Positions 12,755 to 22,459 of a stretch of 64,000 bases of DNA are shown here, one piece after another; within the stretch, counting starts at the first letter, position 1, and each line of letters opens with the position of its first letter. The position numbers and the translations under genes are program-made. The notes under the pieces were generated by a model. That model was given only the letters and a program-made list of their open reading frames with translations. It was not told where the DNA came from and did not search any database. Source of the stretch: Platerodrilus igneus (lineage: Eukaryota; Arthropoda; Insecta; Coleoptera; Lycidae); NCBI GenBank assembly GCA_036346225.1, contig JARFIW010001104.1, positions 8,396,001 to 8,460,000 on the forward strand. The letters are read 5' to 3'.

Positions 12755-12783
12755 TGGCGCATTAGATTCGAGAAAATACGGTA
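12755..12783 (-). repeat. Right terminal inverted repeat of the pogo/Tigger element
   Basis: It ends in gaaaatacggta and is the inverted partner of 10352-10380. The final TA is the target-site duplication. Confidence 0.9.
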
Positions 12784-12889
12784 TGTCATAACCTAACCAA
12801 CCTATAGGGAATATTTTGGATCAGCTAATTGTAATCCTTGAATATGTGGCCAATTATTTATCGGTAATGCAGCGACCGGCAAACAGTTG
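12784..12889. other. Short flank between the pogo element and the BEL/Pao remnant
   Basis: No gene is seen. The word ggatcagct at 12819 is the inverse of agctgatcc at 13009, where BEL coding sequence starts (see findings). Confidence 0.3.
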
Positions 12890-13008
12890 CAAATTGTGGG
12901 TAAAATAAAACATTTTGAAAACAATCCTAGGTTATGGATCGAACTGTAAATAAAGACGATTTTAACAACTATGAGTGGTTTAATTCCCAAAGAAGACCAA
13001 GAAAAACA
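12890..13008 (+). repeat. Partial copy of the hammerhead-like tandem-repeat family
   Basis: The segment from ttttgaaaacaatcctagg to the tggtttaattcccaaagaag word is a diverged copy of the reverse complement of 28020-28120. It includes the hairpin-plus-GAA region. It sits immediately 5' of the BEL/Pao coding sequence. Confidence 0.7.
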
Positions 13009-15310
13009 GCTGATCCAAAGTTTGATATTCCTCAGCAAATCAAATTGCTATTGGGAGCTGGCACTTTTGCTCAAATAATATTAAATGAGTCACGTGGGAC
13101 AACGCATTGGAACCTGTTACTATTCATACCACTTTGGGGTAATAGGATAGGTTGTATCGCCTACACATTTGTTAACTTCATTTTGTGCCACGCTAAAACC
13201 ACTGGATGTGGATATTTGTAAAATTTGGGAGTTAGAGAACATTCCAATCACAGCACACATTTTCCCCCCGAAGAAGAGAAACGCGAACAAGATTTTGGTC
13301 AAAATTATTTTCAGGATGAATTCGGAAGATTTGTGGTATCACTACTGAACCTTCGTTCTTTAATTCTAGAGAAATTGCAGGTCGTCGTTTTTGGCTTTAG
13401 AACGTACTTTATTAAAAGATTTAGAGTTGCATTCTAGTTACACAGAATTAATGAGGGATTATATTGATAGTAATTGTATGACTAAAATCAAGAGCCCTTC
13501 AGAAAATTGCTTACCTTGTGATAATTTTTACTACGTTCTGCACCATGCGCTGTATAAAGTAACTAGAGCGACGAGAGTTGTTTTCGACACCTCATACAAA
13601 GATGATTTAGGTAATTCATTGAATGTATTGGTTGGGCCTGCATTGCAGAAGAATATTAGTGTATTATTGTTGAACTTTTGTGTACATCACATTGTCTTAT
13701 CGGCTCATATAAAGCAAATGTACAGACAAATTCTAGTAGTCATTGTCGTTATCGATACATACTTTGGAGATTTACTCCTTCAGAATCAATTTAGGATTTT
13801 CAAATAAACACTATTACGTATGGTTTGGCGTCATCTCAATTTCTAGCATTACGTACGAGTCAAGCATTAGCAAAGCTACAACTTCAAATTTTTCTCTCGC
13901 TGCTAAGTCTATGACTGATACCTACGTAAATGATTTAGAGACAGGTTGTGAGTCAATCGCAGTAGCAACAGCTTGTTGAATTAAATGCCTTTTGTAATTC
14001 TGAAGGGTTCGAATTATGCAAGTGGTGTAGTAATTTAATAGAGGTTCTTTTAAACTGGTAAGATGTAAGTCATGCAAGCATTTTCATTTTAAAATAATGC
14101 AAACGCTTCCATAAAAATTTTGGGCCATCAGTGGCAACCTTCGTCAGATAGCTTACCTATACCATTCACACTTAAGAACAGCAATATACTAAATGTAAAA
14201 TTTTGTCGGAAATAGCAAGAATATTTGATCCTGTCGGTCTTTCAACCCCAGTAGTGTTTTTTGCTAAATGATTCATCCTAGAATTATGGTTATTGGGTTT
14301 AGATTGGGATCAAGAGTCTAATGATAATTTCGTTTACAAATGGAAAAACTTTGTCCAAGTTTTACAGGAAATATCAAATATAGAAATTCTTCGTAGGTTT
14401 ATTTGAGATAACCTGCAAAGGATAGAATTACATGGCTTTTGTGATTTACGCAGTAATTTACTCTTGTTGTTTTGATATAAATCATAACATTTTCATTTCT
14501 TTAGTATGTGCTAAGTCAAAAGTAGCACCTCTCCGCAAAATTACAGTGCCCTGGTTAGAACTTTGTGTGGCAGTGTTATTGTCAGAATTAATTTTGTCAT
14601 CGTAACATTTAAAAATGTTTTGGAATTTGCAGATATTTTTGCCTGGTCGGATTAAGAAGTTGTTCTGTCGCCACTAAACTAATGGGAATCCTTTCTGGCG
14701 AATCGGATGGCTCGTATCCAGTCGTATATAGCACCTTCAAAACGGCACTGTGAGGAGTCAAAAAATAATTCTGCGGCCTGCACTTCTCGTGAATTATTCG
14801 CATCCCTTATGGTGGGCAGGTTCTCCTTGGTTATTTGTTGCAGGAAATAATTGGCTTTCATTTCAGGCATTTGAAACCGAAGATACATTGCTTAAAGGAG
14901 TTACTAAAACCTTTTGTTAACTATCCAAGAAAGTGCTTTCATTGTCTGTTGGATAAATTTTCACCTTTGGAGAAAGTACTAGGAATACTTTTGTTCTGTA
15001 GACGATTTATTTATAACCTAAGAGTTGCTCTGGCACAGCACGTGGTTGGAAAACATTTACAATCATAAATTGCAGTCTTCGTTGCATAGTTTAGTACAAC
15101 ATGTTCAATATGACGCTTGATAAAAATATTACAAATTGTCGGGATAAAAAACCTGTATCGAAGCAATTGTGCTTTTTGAGCCCATTTCTTGATGAGCAGG
15201 GTTTGCATAAGGTAGGTGGCAGGTTGAAAAATTCACTTGGAACGTAATTCCAAATTTCCTGTATTTTTACACAAATCACATAGGTTGACAGAACTCAATA
15301 TTAAAGATTG
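13009..15310 (+). pseudogene. BEL/Pao pol part 1: protease end, RT, RNase H, start of integrase
   Basis: The start DPKFDIPQQIKLLLGAG (13012-13065) is the end of the BEL protease. QDEFGRFVVSL (about 13312) begins the RT. The RT core ends with VLSAHIKQMYRQILV (about 13690-13740), where the first catalytic Asp of the usual VLSADI box has become His. Later traces are LAAKSMTDTYVNDLETGCES (about 13890-13955; the usual YVDD is now YVND), a CKWC trace near 14010, and LHGFCD for RNase H (about 14430). MARIQSYIAPS (about 14705) follows, and KFPVFLHKSHRLTELNI (about 15249-15305) belongs to the integrase N-terminus. The frame is broken repeatedly. Two RT catalytic Asp positions are lost, so this copy is dead. 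Confidence 0.85.
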
Positions 15311-15830
15311 TCATTTATTATTTTCTCTATCATTCTTCCTCTTTTGTCGGTTTGTTGGGAACCCCATATTATATTGTGCCCGTTTATGTCACCTAGTATA
15401 ATGATCGGAGGGGGTAACTGTTTTAATAAATGTTCAATGGACTCTTGATTGCAGTTTGGTTGTGGTGGTAGATATATATTACATAAGGTTACTTTAGTTT
15501 TATTAGGTGTCAAGATTCTTATAGCTATTGCTTCTAAGTTTGTTGTTAGGGTATTTCCTCTATATGTTTTTTGTTGTTTACTAGAATTGTCACCCCTCCG
15601 CTAGCTATATGTGTGTTTAGCTGTCCTTGCGATATTGTATAAAATTGTATGTATTTATGTTTTGATGTTCTTTGAAGTGTGTTTCTTGTAAGCATATGTA
15701 ATGAGGTTGTGTTTCTTCAATTAGTTTTTGGAATTCAGCTTTATGGGATTGAAGTCCATTACAATTCCATTGGATGATGTTCATGTTATTGATTATCGAC
15801 TGAGGAATCAGACATTTCTGACTCAATTTG
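15311..15830 (-). pseudogene. I-like element endonuclease, N-terminal half (inverted part)
   Basis: The minus strand from 15783 gives MNIIQWNCNGLQSHKAEF and then ICLQETHFK, the start of an AP-type endonuclease with its catalytic Asn and Glu. LCNIYLPP and IILGDINGHNIIWGS (about 15370-15480) follow, with the GDxN motif. The protein breaks off at the twin-priming junction (RMIEKIIN) and continues on the plus strand at 17212. One frame break lies at about 15530-15610. Confidence 0.8.
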
Positions 15831-16009
15831 TTGTTCCTCCATTGTTTTAGTTATTCTTGTTATTGTTGTTTTTATTTTTTTGTCATCAGTATTGTTTTGG
15901 ATTTCATGCATCATTTGTATGAGTTGGTTTGTATCTTTGGTATAGTTTTTACTTAATTGTAGTATTTTTTGTGTTCCGATCGTGTATTCTAGAAAGTCCT
16001 GAATTGGTC

Positions 16010-17140
16010 GAATGAGATAATGTATTTGGCTGGATCACTTTCTATGATTTCCTTTATTGTATTGTGTTTTGGGGATTCAGTTTGTTCCAAGTTCTTCTTT
16101 TTAATTGTAGGATCCTTTTTTTTGTTGGTCCGTTTGGTTTGTGATAAATTCGACAGGGTTGATTCTTGGTTGGTTTCTTGTTTTTTCTTTTGTGTTGCTT
16201 CTCTTATTTGATGTTCAATGTAAGTTTCATTTAGTTCTTCTGTAGGTGTACTTTCAGATGACTGATTTGGTCTTTTATTTCTTATTGTTTCATTTAGGTT
16301 TGTTATTTGTTCAGGTTGTTTTGTTTCACTCTGTATATTGTGTTCCTCGCAGCTTGAGGTTGAATGGCCGGTTTGTTTACATGTATAGCAGTATGTTTCT
16401 GTAGATAAAAATAGTCTGTAGGAGGTTTCTTTAAATAATACTATTATTGATTCTGGGATGTTTCAATTTGCAGTTTGTTTAACATAGATTTGTCTCTGAG
16501 CTAAGTATGTGTTTAAATTTTATTTCTGATAATGCAGCTTTATAAATGACATCTTGCCTGTTAAAGTTATATTTAGCTTAATAAGTGCGTCTTCTATTAC
16601 ATTGTGTGGTATGGATGGGCTAACATTTGAAATAACCACCCTTATGGTCCGTTAGTAATTTACCTATTTCCACTTCTGTGTTATTTACTGTTATATTAGG
16701 ATGGTTGTTTACAAACTGGTCAGGGTCTTCTTTTGTAGTTAAATAAATACAGATCGGTTGTTTGCTATTCTTGATGCAAAGGTTATATTTTTAGGATCTA
16801 TTATTTCCGTGATTGCATTTAGATAATCTTCTAACTTCGTGTTTGGCAATGAATTTAATATAATCGCATTTTCTTTTGAAGGGAAACTGCTTGCAGATGT
16901 TTGTTTATTTGGTGCATTGCTTCTTACTGCATTCGAATATGTCCCTTTTTTTATTGTCTGATGGGTGAGTGGGTTTTTTGTTTGGCTGGTTGAATGATTT
17001 ATGGTTGAGGGTGTTATTGTTGGTAAAGGATACATTTCAGGTAGTTTTGGTAAGTGGTTTGGGTTAGGTTTATTTAATGTAGCTGTAATAAAAGGAAGAG
17101 GAATGTTTAGAAAACAATACCTGTTTTGGTTTTATCACTT
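16010..17140 (-). pseudogene. I-like element ORF1 (gag-like), in the inverted half
   Basis: On the minus strand the reading starts near 17140 and passes a Pro/Thr/Asn-rich region with KKGTYSNAVRS (about 16940). It then has a folded domain with NSLPNTKLEDYL and SRIANNR (about 16740-16860), and later a Cys-rich CYTCKQTGHS-type zinc knuckle (about 16365-16395). A charged Glu/Lys/Thr-rich tail follows. In I-group elements this protein binds RNA. Several frame breaks are present. Confidence 0.65.
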
Positions 17141-17211
17141 GTTAATTTATTATTTCCGAGGTCGTATTTTATATCAACGAATTCACTTAGAACTGTACTG
17201 TTGAACATATG

Positions 17212-20200
17212 GAGGAAGAATGATAGAGAAAATAATAAATGAAAACAATCTCATCAAACTAAATGACAACTCATCAATACATTTTTTCTCAAAATCAGGT
17301 ACATCTTCAAATATAGACCTAACGATTTGCGACCCAAAAATTACACCAAATCTAGAATGGAAAATAATTCAAAATCTATATGGTAGTGACCATTTTCCTA
17401 TACTTATTAGCTCACAAGAAAGTCATACAAACCTCAAACCCCATACATCATACTCAAAATGGAGAACAGAAGAGAATAAGTGGCCCCAATTCCAAACTGC
17501 TAACCAACAATACCAAAAACAAACAATATTCCAGTATAAACCAAAACATAAACGAAATCATAGAATCTTTTAGCCAAGACATAATAAAAACAGCCAAACA
17601 AACATTCAAGTTATCCAATAGAAACAATAAAAAACAGTACCATAGTGGAATAAGGAATGCAAAAAGCAAGCAAAGACAATAAAAGAGCGCTATACAAATA
17701 TCGGAAAAACAAAACATAGAAAACCAAATAGAACTTAAAAGAACAAAAGCTATTAGCAGACGTACAATAAAACAGAGCAAGAAAAAAGCATGGGAAAACT
17801 GATACGCCTGATAACCAAATTTGGAACAAAATAAAAGCAATTAAGGGGATAAATAACATCCCACATGCAACAGATGTAATATTAATAGGAACCACTAAAA
17901 TTATTTTAGACCCCCAAGAAATAGCAGAAAAAATAGCAGACGAATTTGCCAAAATATCTAGCAATTCAAATTATAATAAAGACTTCAATACAATAAAAAC
18001 AAATACAGAAGACGATCAAATTATCAAAATTGAAGAACAAAACAACCCATTAAACAAATCCTTTACAATGGACGAACTAGAAAACAGTATTTCACAACAA
18101 AAAAGTTCAGAGCCAGACTAAATAATTCCAGAAATGATCAAAAACCTACCAGATGAAAATAAGAAACACCTACTAGACATATATAACTTCATATGGAACA
18201 ACAATGTATACCCTATAGAATGGAACAAAGTCATTACAATACCAATATAAACCATCAAAAGATAAGACAAACCCAGCAAACTATCGACCTATAGCACTGC
18301 CAAATGTTTTATCAAAAATAATGCAAAAAATGGTAAATAAAAGGCTAATGTGGTATATAGAAAATAATGACATATTAAGCTATACCCAACTAGGTTTTAG
18401 GATAGGCAGAACAACAAACAGATCAAACACAAACTAAAAATAGAAATAGAAAAAGCGTTCGAACTTAAACAACATCTAGTAGCAATATTCTTAGACTTAC
18501 ATAATGCATATGACACCACATGGAAATATGCGATAATACAAACACTAATAGAACATAACATACAAGGAAAAATACTCCGCTACATAAAAAACTTCCTGGA
18601 AAACCGCTTTCCGCTTTTTCCAAGTCAAAACCAATGGATGCCTATCAGAACCAATAAAGCAAGAAAATGGAGTTCCACAAGGGGAAGTACTTAGTCCCAC
18701 ACTATTTCTGTTAATAATAAATTAAATAACAAAAATTGTGAAGAAACCAACACAAATACTGCTTTTTGCTGATGACATAGTATTATACCACAAGGCAAAA
18801 ACATCAACACAATACAAACAAATCTACAACAAAACATAACCGAAATAGAAAAATGGGCAAAAGAAATAGGTTTCACATTCTCATCCACAAAAACAAAAGT
18901 AATACATTTCTGCAGAAAAAGAAAACAACATATGGATCTAAAACTTCTAATAAACAAATCCCAAATAGAATATACAGATAACATCAAATTTTTAGGCATC
19001 TACTTTGATAAAAAATTAACATGGAGAAAGCACATAACAGAATTAAAAAAGGACTGCAACAAAAAGATCAATATCTTAAAAATGCTCTCGAATACAGATT
19101 GGGGAGTGCACACAAAACAGCTATTAAAAATATTCACAACTACCATCAGGTCAAGACTTGATTACAGTTGTATCACATACAGCACAGTCAGACCTTCTAA
19201 TATAAACCAATTAGACACAATTCAAAACACAGCTCTCAAATTAGCAACAGGTGCCTACAGAACAAGCCCAGTCAATAGTCTACAATGCATAGCAAATATA
19301 CCACCTTTATGTATAAGAAGAAATAAATTGAACCTAAAATATATTGCAAAACTAGCATCAAACCAGAAAATAGAAGCAAACCAGGATATCTTCAAAATTA
19401 AACCATGTAACACAAGATTAGATACCAGTACACATAAAAAACATAATGAAACAAATAAAACTATCCCTACCTGAAATCCTTCCACAATATTTACCTATAT
19501 TCCCACCATGGACTAGACAACATATAATGACAAATGTATCACTATCAAATTATTCAAAAAAACATACAAGCAAAGCTCAGTATCATCAATGATTTAAACA
19601 ACTAAAGGAACAATACAAGAGACATGAATTTATCTACACAGATGAGTCGAAAAACTACCAACAAGTAACTGCAGCTGTACTCAGTCAAGATAAACAAATC
19701 CAAATAACACTACATCCATATAGCAGCAGCTATACAGCCGAAAAAGTAGCAATTTTAACAGCCATCCAAGACATAACATCAAACCCAACACACACCAAAT
19801 ATGCAATATGCACAGACTCTTTAAGCACTATTAAATCACTCGAAAAATGGTACACAACAGATCCAATAACGAACAACATACATGATGCTCTACACAAAAC
19901 AACAGAAGAAACCAGAACTGAAATAATACTGATTTGGTCTCCAGCCCACGTTGGAATCCAAGGAAATGAAGCAGTAGATAAACTAGCTAAACAACGAATA
20001 ACTAATACCAACATCCAACTCAAAACTCCAATAACAGACATCTATGCAATTATCTCAAGCAAAATAGACAAAAAATGGGAAGAAACCTGGAAGAACACCC
20101 AAAATAACAAGCTTAGACAAATAAAACCAAAAACCGAACCGTATGCACACATACCAAAATCAAGAAGACAACAAATAATATTCACGAGATTAAGAATAGG

Positions 20201-20430
20201 ACACACTGCATATACACACAACTACTTGATGACAAAAGAAGCTTAACCTGTATGTGAACAATGTAAAACAAACCTAACAGTAGAGCATATCCTAACGAAT
20301 TGTGAAAAATATCAACAAAACAGACTCAAATACAACATACAACAAGATGTACAAACTATCCTGAGAGACACACCCAATATTGAACCACTGCTGAACTATC
20401 TTAAAGACATAGAAATCCTACATCGTATAT
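17212..20430 (+). pseudogene. I-like element ORF2: end of endonuclease, RT and RNase H
   Basis: The endonuclease end (IDLTICDP, GSDHFPI) occupies 17310-17410. The RT contains a NYRPIAL region (about 18280) and the catalytic box FADD (18765-18776). The thumb carries KFLGIYFDKKLTWRKHI (18986-19036), and GAYRTSPVNSL (about 19250) is typical of I-group elements. RNase H follows: IYTDES (about 19633), a Glu in YTAEKVA, CTDSLST (about 19810) and SPAHVGIQGNEAVDKLAK (about 19940-19993), so all acidic positions and the His are visible. A terminal Cys/His motif lies at about 20250-20300. Stops and small indels lie in the RT half. Confidence 0.85.
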
Positions 20431-20739
20431 AAAATATATAAAAGATAAACATATATTGTACCATACATTATAAATAATACTTCCAACCTCCGCTAATAAC
20501 TGTAAAGGTGGAAGCAGATAAAAGTGAAATTAAAAAAAAAAAGATTGCCATGTCAAACATTTACAATCGGGTGTTCGCACTAAATTATTTTTGCTTGCTT
20601 AAATTTTTTAGATTCTATCAGCAAAGGGAGTGGTAAAGGCTTGTTTAAAAACTTGTGTTTGGTACTTCAAGATTAATCCTCCCTTATTATCGCATTCTAT
20701 GGGAAATTTACCTTCTCCTCGAGTCACGCAAAAGAAAGC

Positions 20740-20873
20740 CTTTCTTAACTCAGGTGTTTATTATGGTGCGGCTTTGAATATTATGTTGAACCGAACTAGA
20801 GGTCGACTTTCTTAACTCAGGTGTTTATTATGGCAGGCCTTTTAATATTATGTTGAATAGAACTAGAGGCCGA
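20740..20873 (+). repeat. 67 bp tandem duplication inside the BEL integrase
   Basis: The two copies, 20740-20806 and 20807-20873, both begin ctttcttaactcaggtgttt and end with aactagaggYcga. They differ at several sites. The unit of 67 is not a multiple of three, so the duplication shifts the integrase frame. Confidence 0.9.
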
Positions 20874-21063
20874 AAGACCACTAAAGCTTATATGTGGTCA
20901 TTTGTGTGCTTGAGTACACATGCCATCCTTTTGGAATTGGCATCGAACGTGTCTTCAGAAACATATATAGCAACTTTGAGGTGCTTCGATTCTCGTTGAG
21001 GTCGCAGTGTAAAAATATATTGTGATTGTGGAACAAACTTTGTTGGAGTAGATAAAGGACTTT

Positions 21064-21162
21064 GAATTAATGTGGTGTATTTATATTTTCTTGGTTTGTT
21101 TTACTTGTCCTAACTTCAATAATTGGGTTTAATACCTGTAGAAGATGTGAATAAATAAATAA
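21064..21162 (+). mobile_element. 3' tail of a Jockey/CR1-like retroelement inserted in the BEL integrase
   Basis: About 100 bp ending in ataattgggtttaatacctg and an aataaataaataaata tail separates two adjacent integrase segments. It shares its 3' word pattern with the fragment at 10600-10672, so the two come from one family. Confidence 0.6.
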
Positions 21163-21859
21163 ATAGGATGTTGAAGTTTGCAGTAGAATCGAAAGGAATT
21201 CAATTTAGTTTTAATCCACCTGAGTTACTACACCTTGGGGTTCTCCAGGAGTCTAAAACTAAATTTGTGAAAGGTCATTAATATCAAGCAGTAAGTGATC
21301 AGATTTGACCTATGAAGAAGTGTGCAGACTAATGGTATAAATTGAAGTGGCGCTAAACTCACGTCCATTATGTGCGATGAGTGCAGAGTCAAATGATTTT
21401 TCGGTTTTAACACCAGGTCATTTTTAAAAATTGGAACCAGTTTCAGTTATCAGACCCTGACGTATCAGGCACAACAACTTTGCGGTTAGATCTTTGGCAG
21501 TTGTTACAACATATACAGCAAAGTTTTTTGATAGAAGTGGAGTGTATAGTATTTACATACTTTAAAGCAAAAAAATAAATGGTTTGTTAATAAATCACAT
21601 CAAATTGATCTCGGGTCGTTGGTACTTATCAGAGAAGCACAGGTTCCTCCGTTAAAGTGGCATTTAGGTCGCGTCGTTGAAGTGCATCCAGGTAATGATA
21701 GGGTTATTCGGGTTGCAACCATGAAGACCAGCCAACGACCATTAGTTAAGCTATGTTTATTGCCCATGCAGTAGTATTGTATCATTTGTCGTTGGTGTAA
21801 ATATTAAATATTGGTGAGCTATAATGTAGTCTATGTTCGAAAACAACAAACATAGAAAC

Positions 21860-22160
21860 AAGAACAAAATTGTTGGAAGTATATGCGTGGAGCACAGCAC
21901 TGTACATCTACGAAATAGGGACAGTAGGAGAAGCAGACAGGAAAAGGAAGAAGCTTTTTGGAATGTTATGCTTCAGCATGGGCAGGTAAAGTTAATAACA
22001 GAGACGTTATAGAAATAGCAGGAGAATATAGATTTGTCAGAAACAAAAAAAAATAGGAGAAATAGGACAGGATATGTTCTAAGGCACTTTTGGGGAATAG
22101 TGCAGGATATATTACAAGCAGGGATAGGAAAAAAAGAGGTAGAGGTAGCCTTGATCAGAC
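21860..22160 (+). pseudogene. RTE/Jockey-like RT C-terminal fragment
   Basis: Broken plus-strand frames give YAWSTALYIYEIGTV, a DRKR segment, a W/M-rich helix, then NRTGYVLRH and an ILQAG end (21878-22140). This order matches the region after the RT catalytic core in RTE-like non-LTR proteins of arthropods, where the usual form is a 'GHVLRH' motif. Only this tail is present and it has stops. Confidence 0.6.
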
Positions 22161-22459
22161 TATTGCACGCGAATATTGAAATATTCAGACTGCAGGAATT
22201 TCAGGGAAATATGTAGGTTAGCAATTGTTACATGACGAAAATCGGCTATGTAAACATTTCTGTTTTAGTTTATTTTGCGAGTGAATTTGCGCCAATATTT
22301 TAAAACTTGTCCGTGCATTTCCGTCACTATAGATAGTTGCGTCGGCGCCCGAGATTGCGCAGACGCGGAGTGTGGAAGCAAGTGGTCATGGACTAGTCAA
22401 CTAAACATCGAACAGTGAGGTTGATTTGTGTGCCTTTTTTGCTTCTCTTTCAGATATGT

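Larger units (their letters stand above)
10352..12783 (+). mobile_element. pogo/Tigger-like DNA transposon (IS630-Tc1-mariner superfamily)
   Basis: The left end (taccgtattttctcgaat..., 10352-10380) and the right end (12755-12783) are inverted copies that match over about 27 bp. The element is bounded by TA on both sides, the target duplication expected for this superfamily. Subterminal copies of the same word occur at 10708-10725 and 12683-12705. Inside are a CENP-B-type transposase gene and, close to the left end, a foreign retroelement tail. The total length is about 2.4 kb. All boundary evidence is read directly from the sequence. Confidence 0.9.
15311..20540 (+). mobile_element. I-like non-LTR retrotransposon with a 5' inversion (twin priming)
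   Basis: The element has two parts. Bases 15311-17210 hold the 5' half in reverse orientation (gag-like ORF1 and the start of the endonuclease on the minus strand). Bases 17211-20540 hold the 3' half in forward orientation (end of endonuclease, RT, RNase H, 3' UTR, poly-A at 20532-20542). About 30 bp around gaggaagaatgatagagaa are present in both halves at the switch point (15312-15342 reversed; 17212-17242 forward). The target duplication is aaagattgYcat, at 15303-15314 and 20540-20551. This is the layout expected from twin priming in target-primed reverse transcription. Confidence 0.85.
13009..21785 (+). mobile_element. BEL/Pao LTR retrotransposon remnant (pol), interrupted twice
   Basis: Plus-strand coding traces follow BEL/Pao order: end of protease, RT, RNase H, integrase, C-terminal integrase. 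Homology stops at about 15310 in the integrase and resumes at 20541 with the next expected residues. The I-like element between them lies inside this pol. A second, roughly 100 bp retroelement tail interrupts it at 21064-21162. No LTRs, gag or primer binding site were found, so the copy is truncated on both sides. Many stops and frameshifts are present. Confidence 0.85.
20541..21785 (+). pseudogene. BEL/Pao pol part 2: integrase
   Basis: The frame resumes with the integrase zinc-finger side (SGVRT-like at about 20570) and then ILSAKGVVKACLKTCVWYF (20618-20675) and MGNLPSPRV. An integrase core follows with CDCGTNFVGV (about 21025-21050), FNPPE (about 21210), EVALNSRPL (about 21345) and LTPGHFL (about 21405). 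The basic C-terminal region ends near 21780. A 67 bp tandem duplication at 20740-20873 and a retroelement tail at 21064-21162 break the frame. Confidence 0.8.

Noticed and set aside
17454..17964. Long Phe/Leu-rich minus-strand open frames
   Set aside because: They are antisense shadows of the Lys/Asn-rich ORF2 of the I-like element. The hydrophobic composition follows from the reverse complement of AAA-rich codons.
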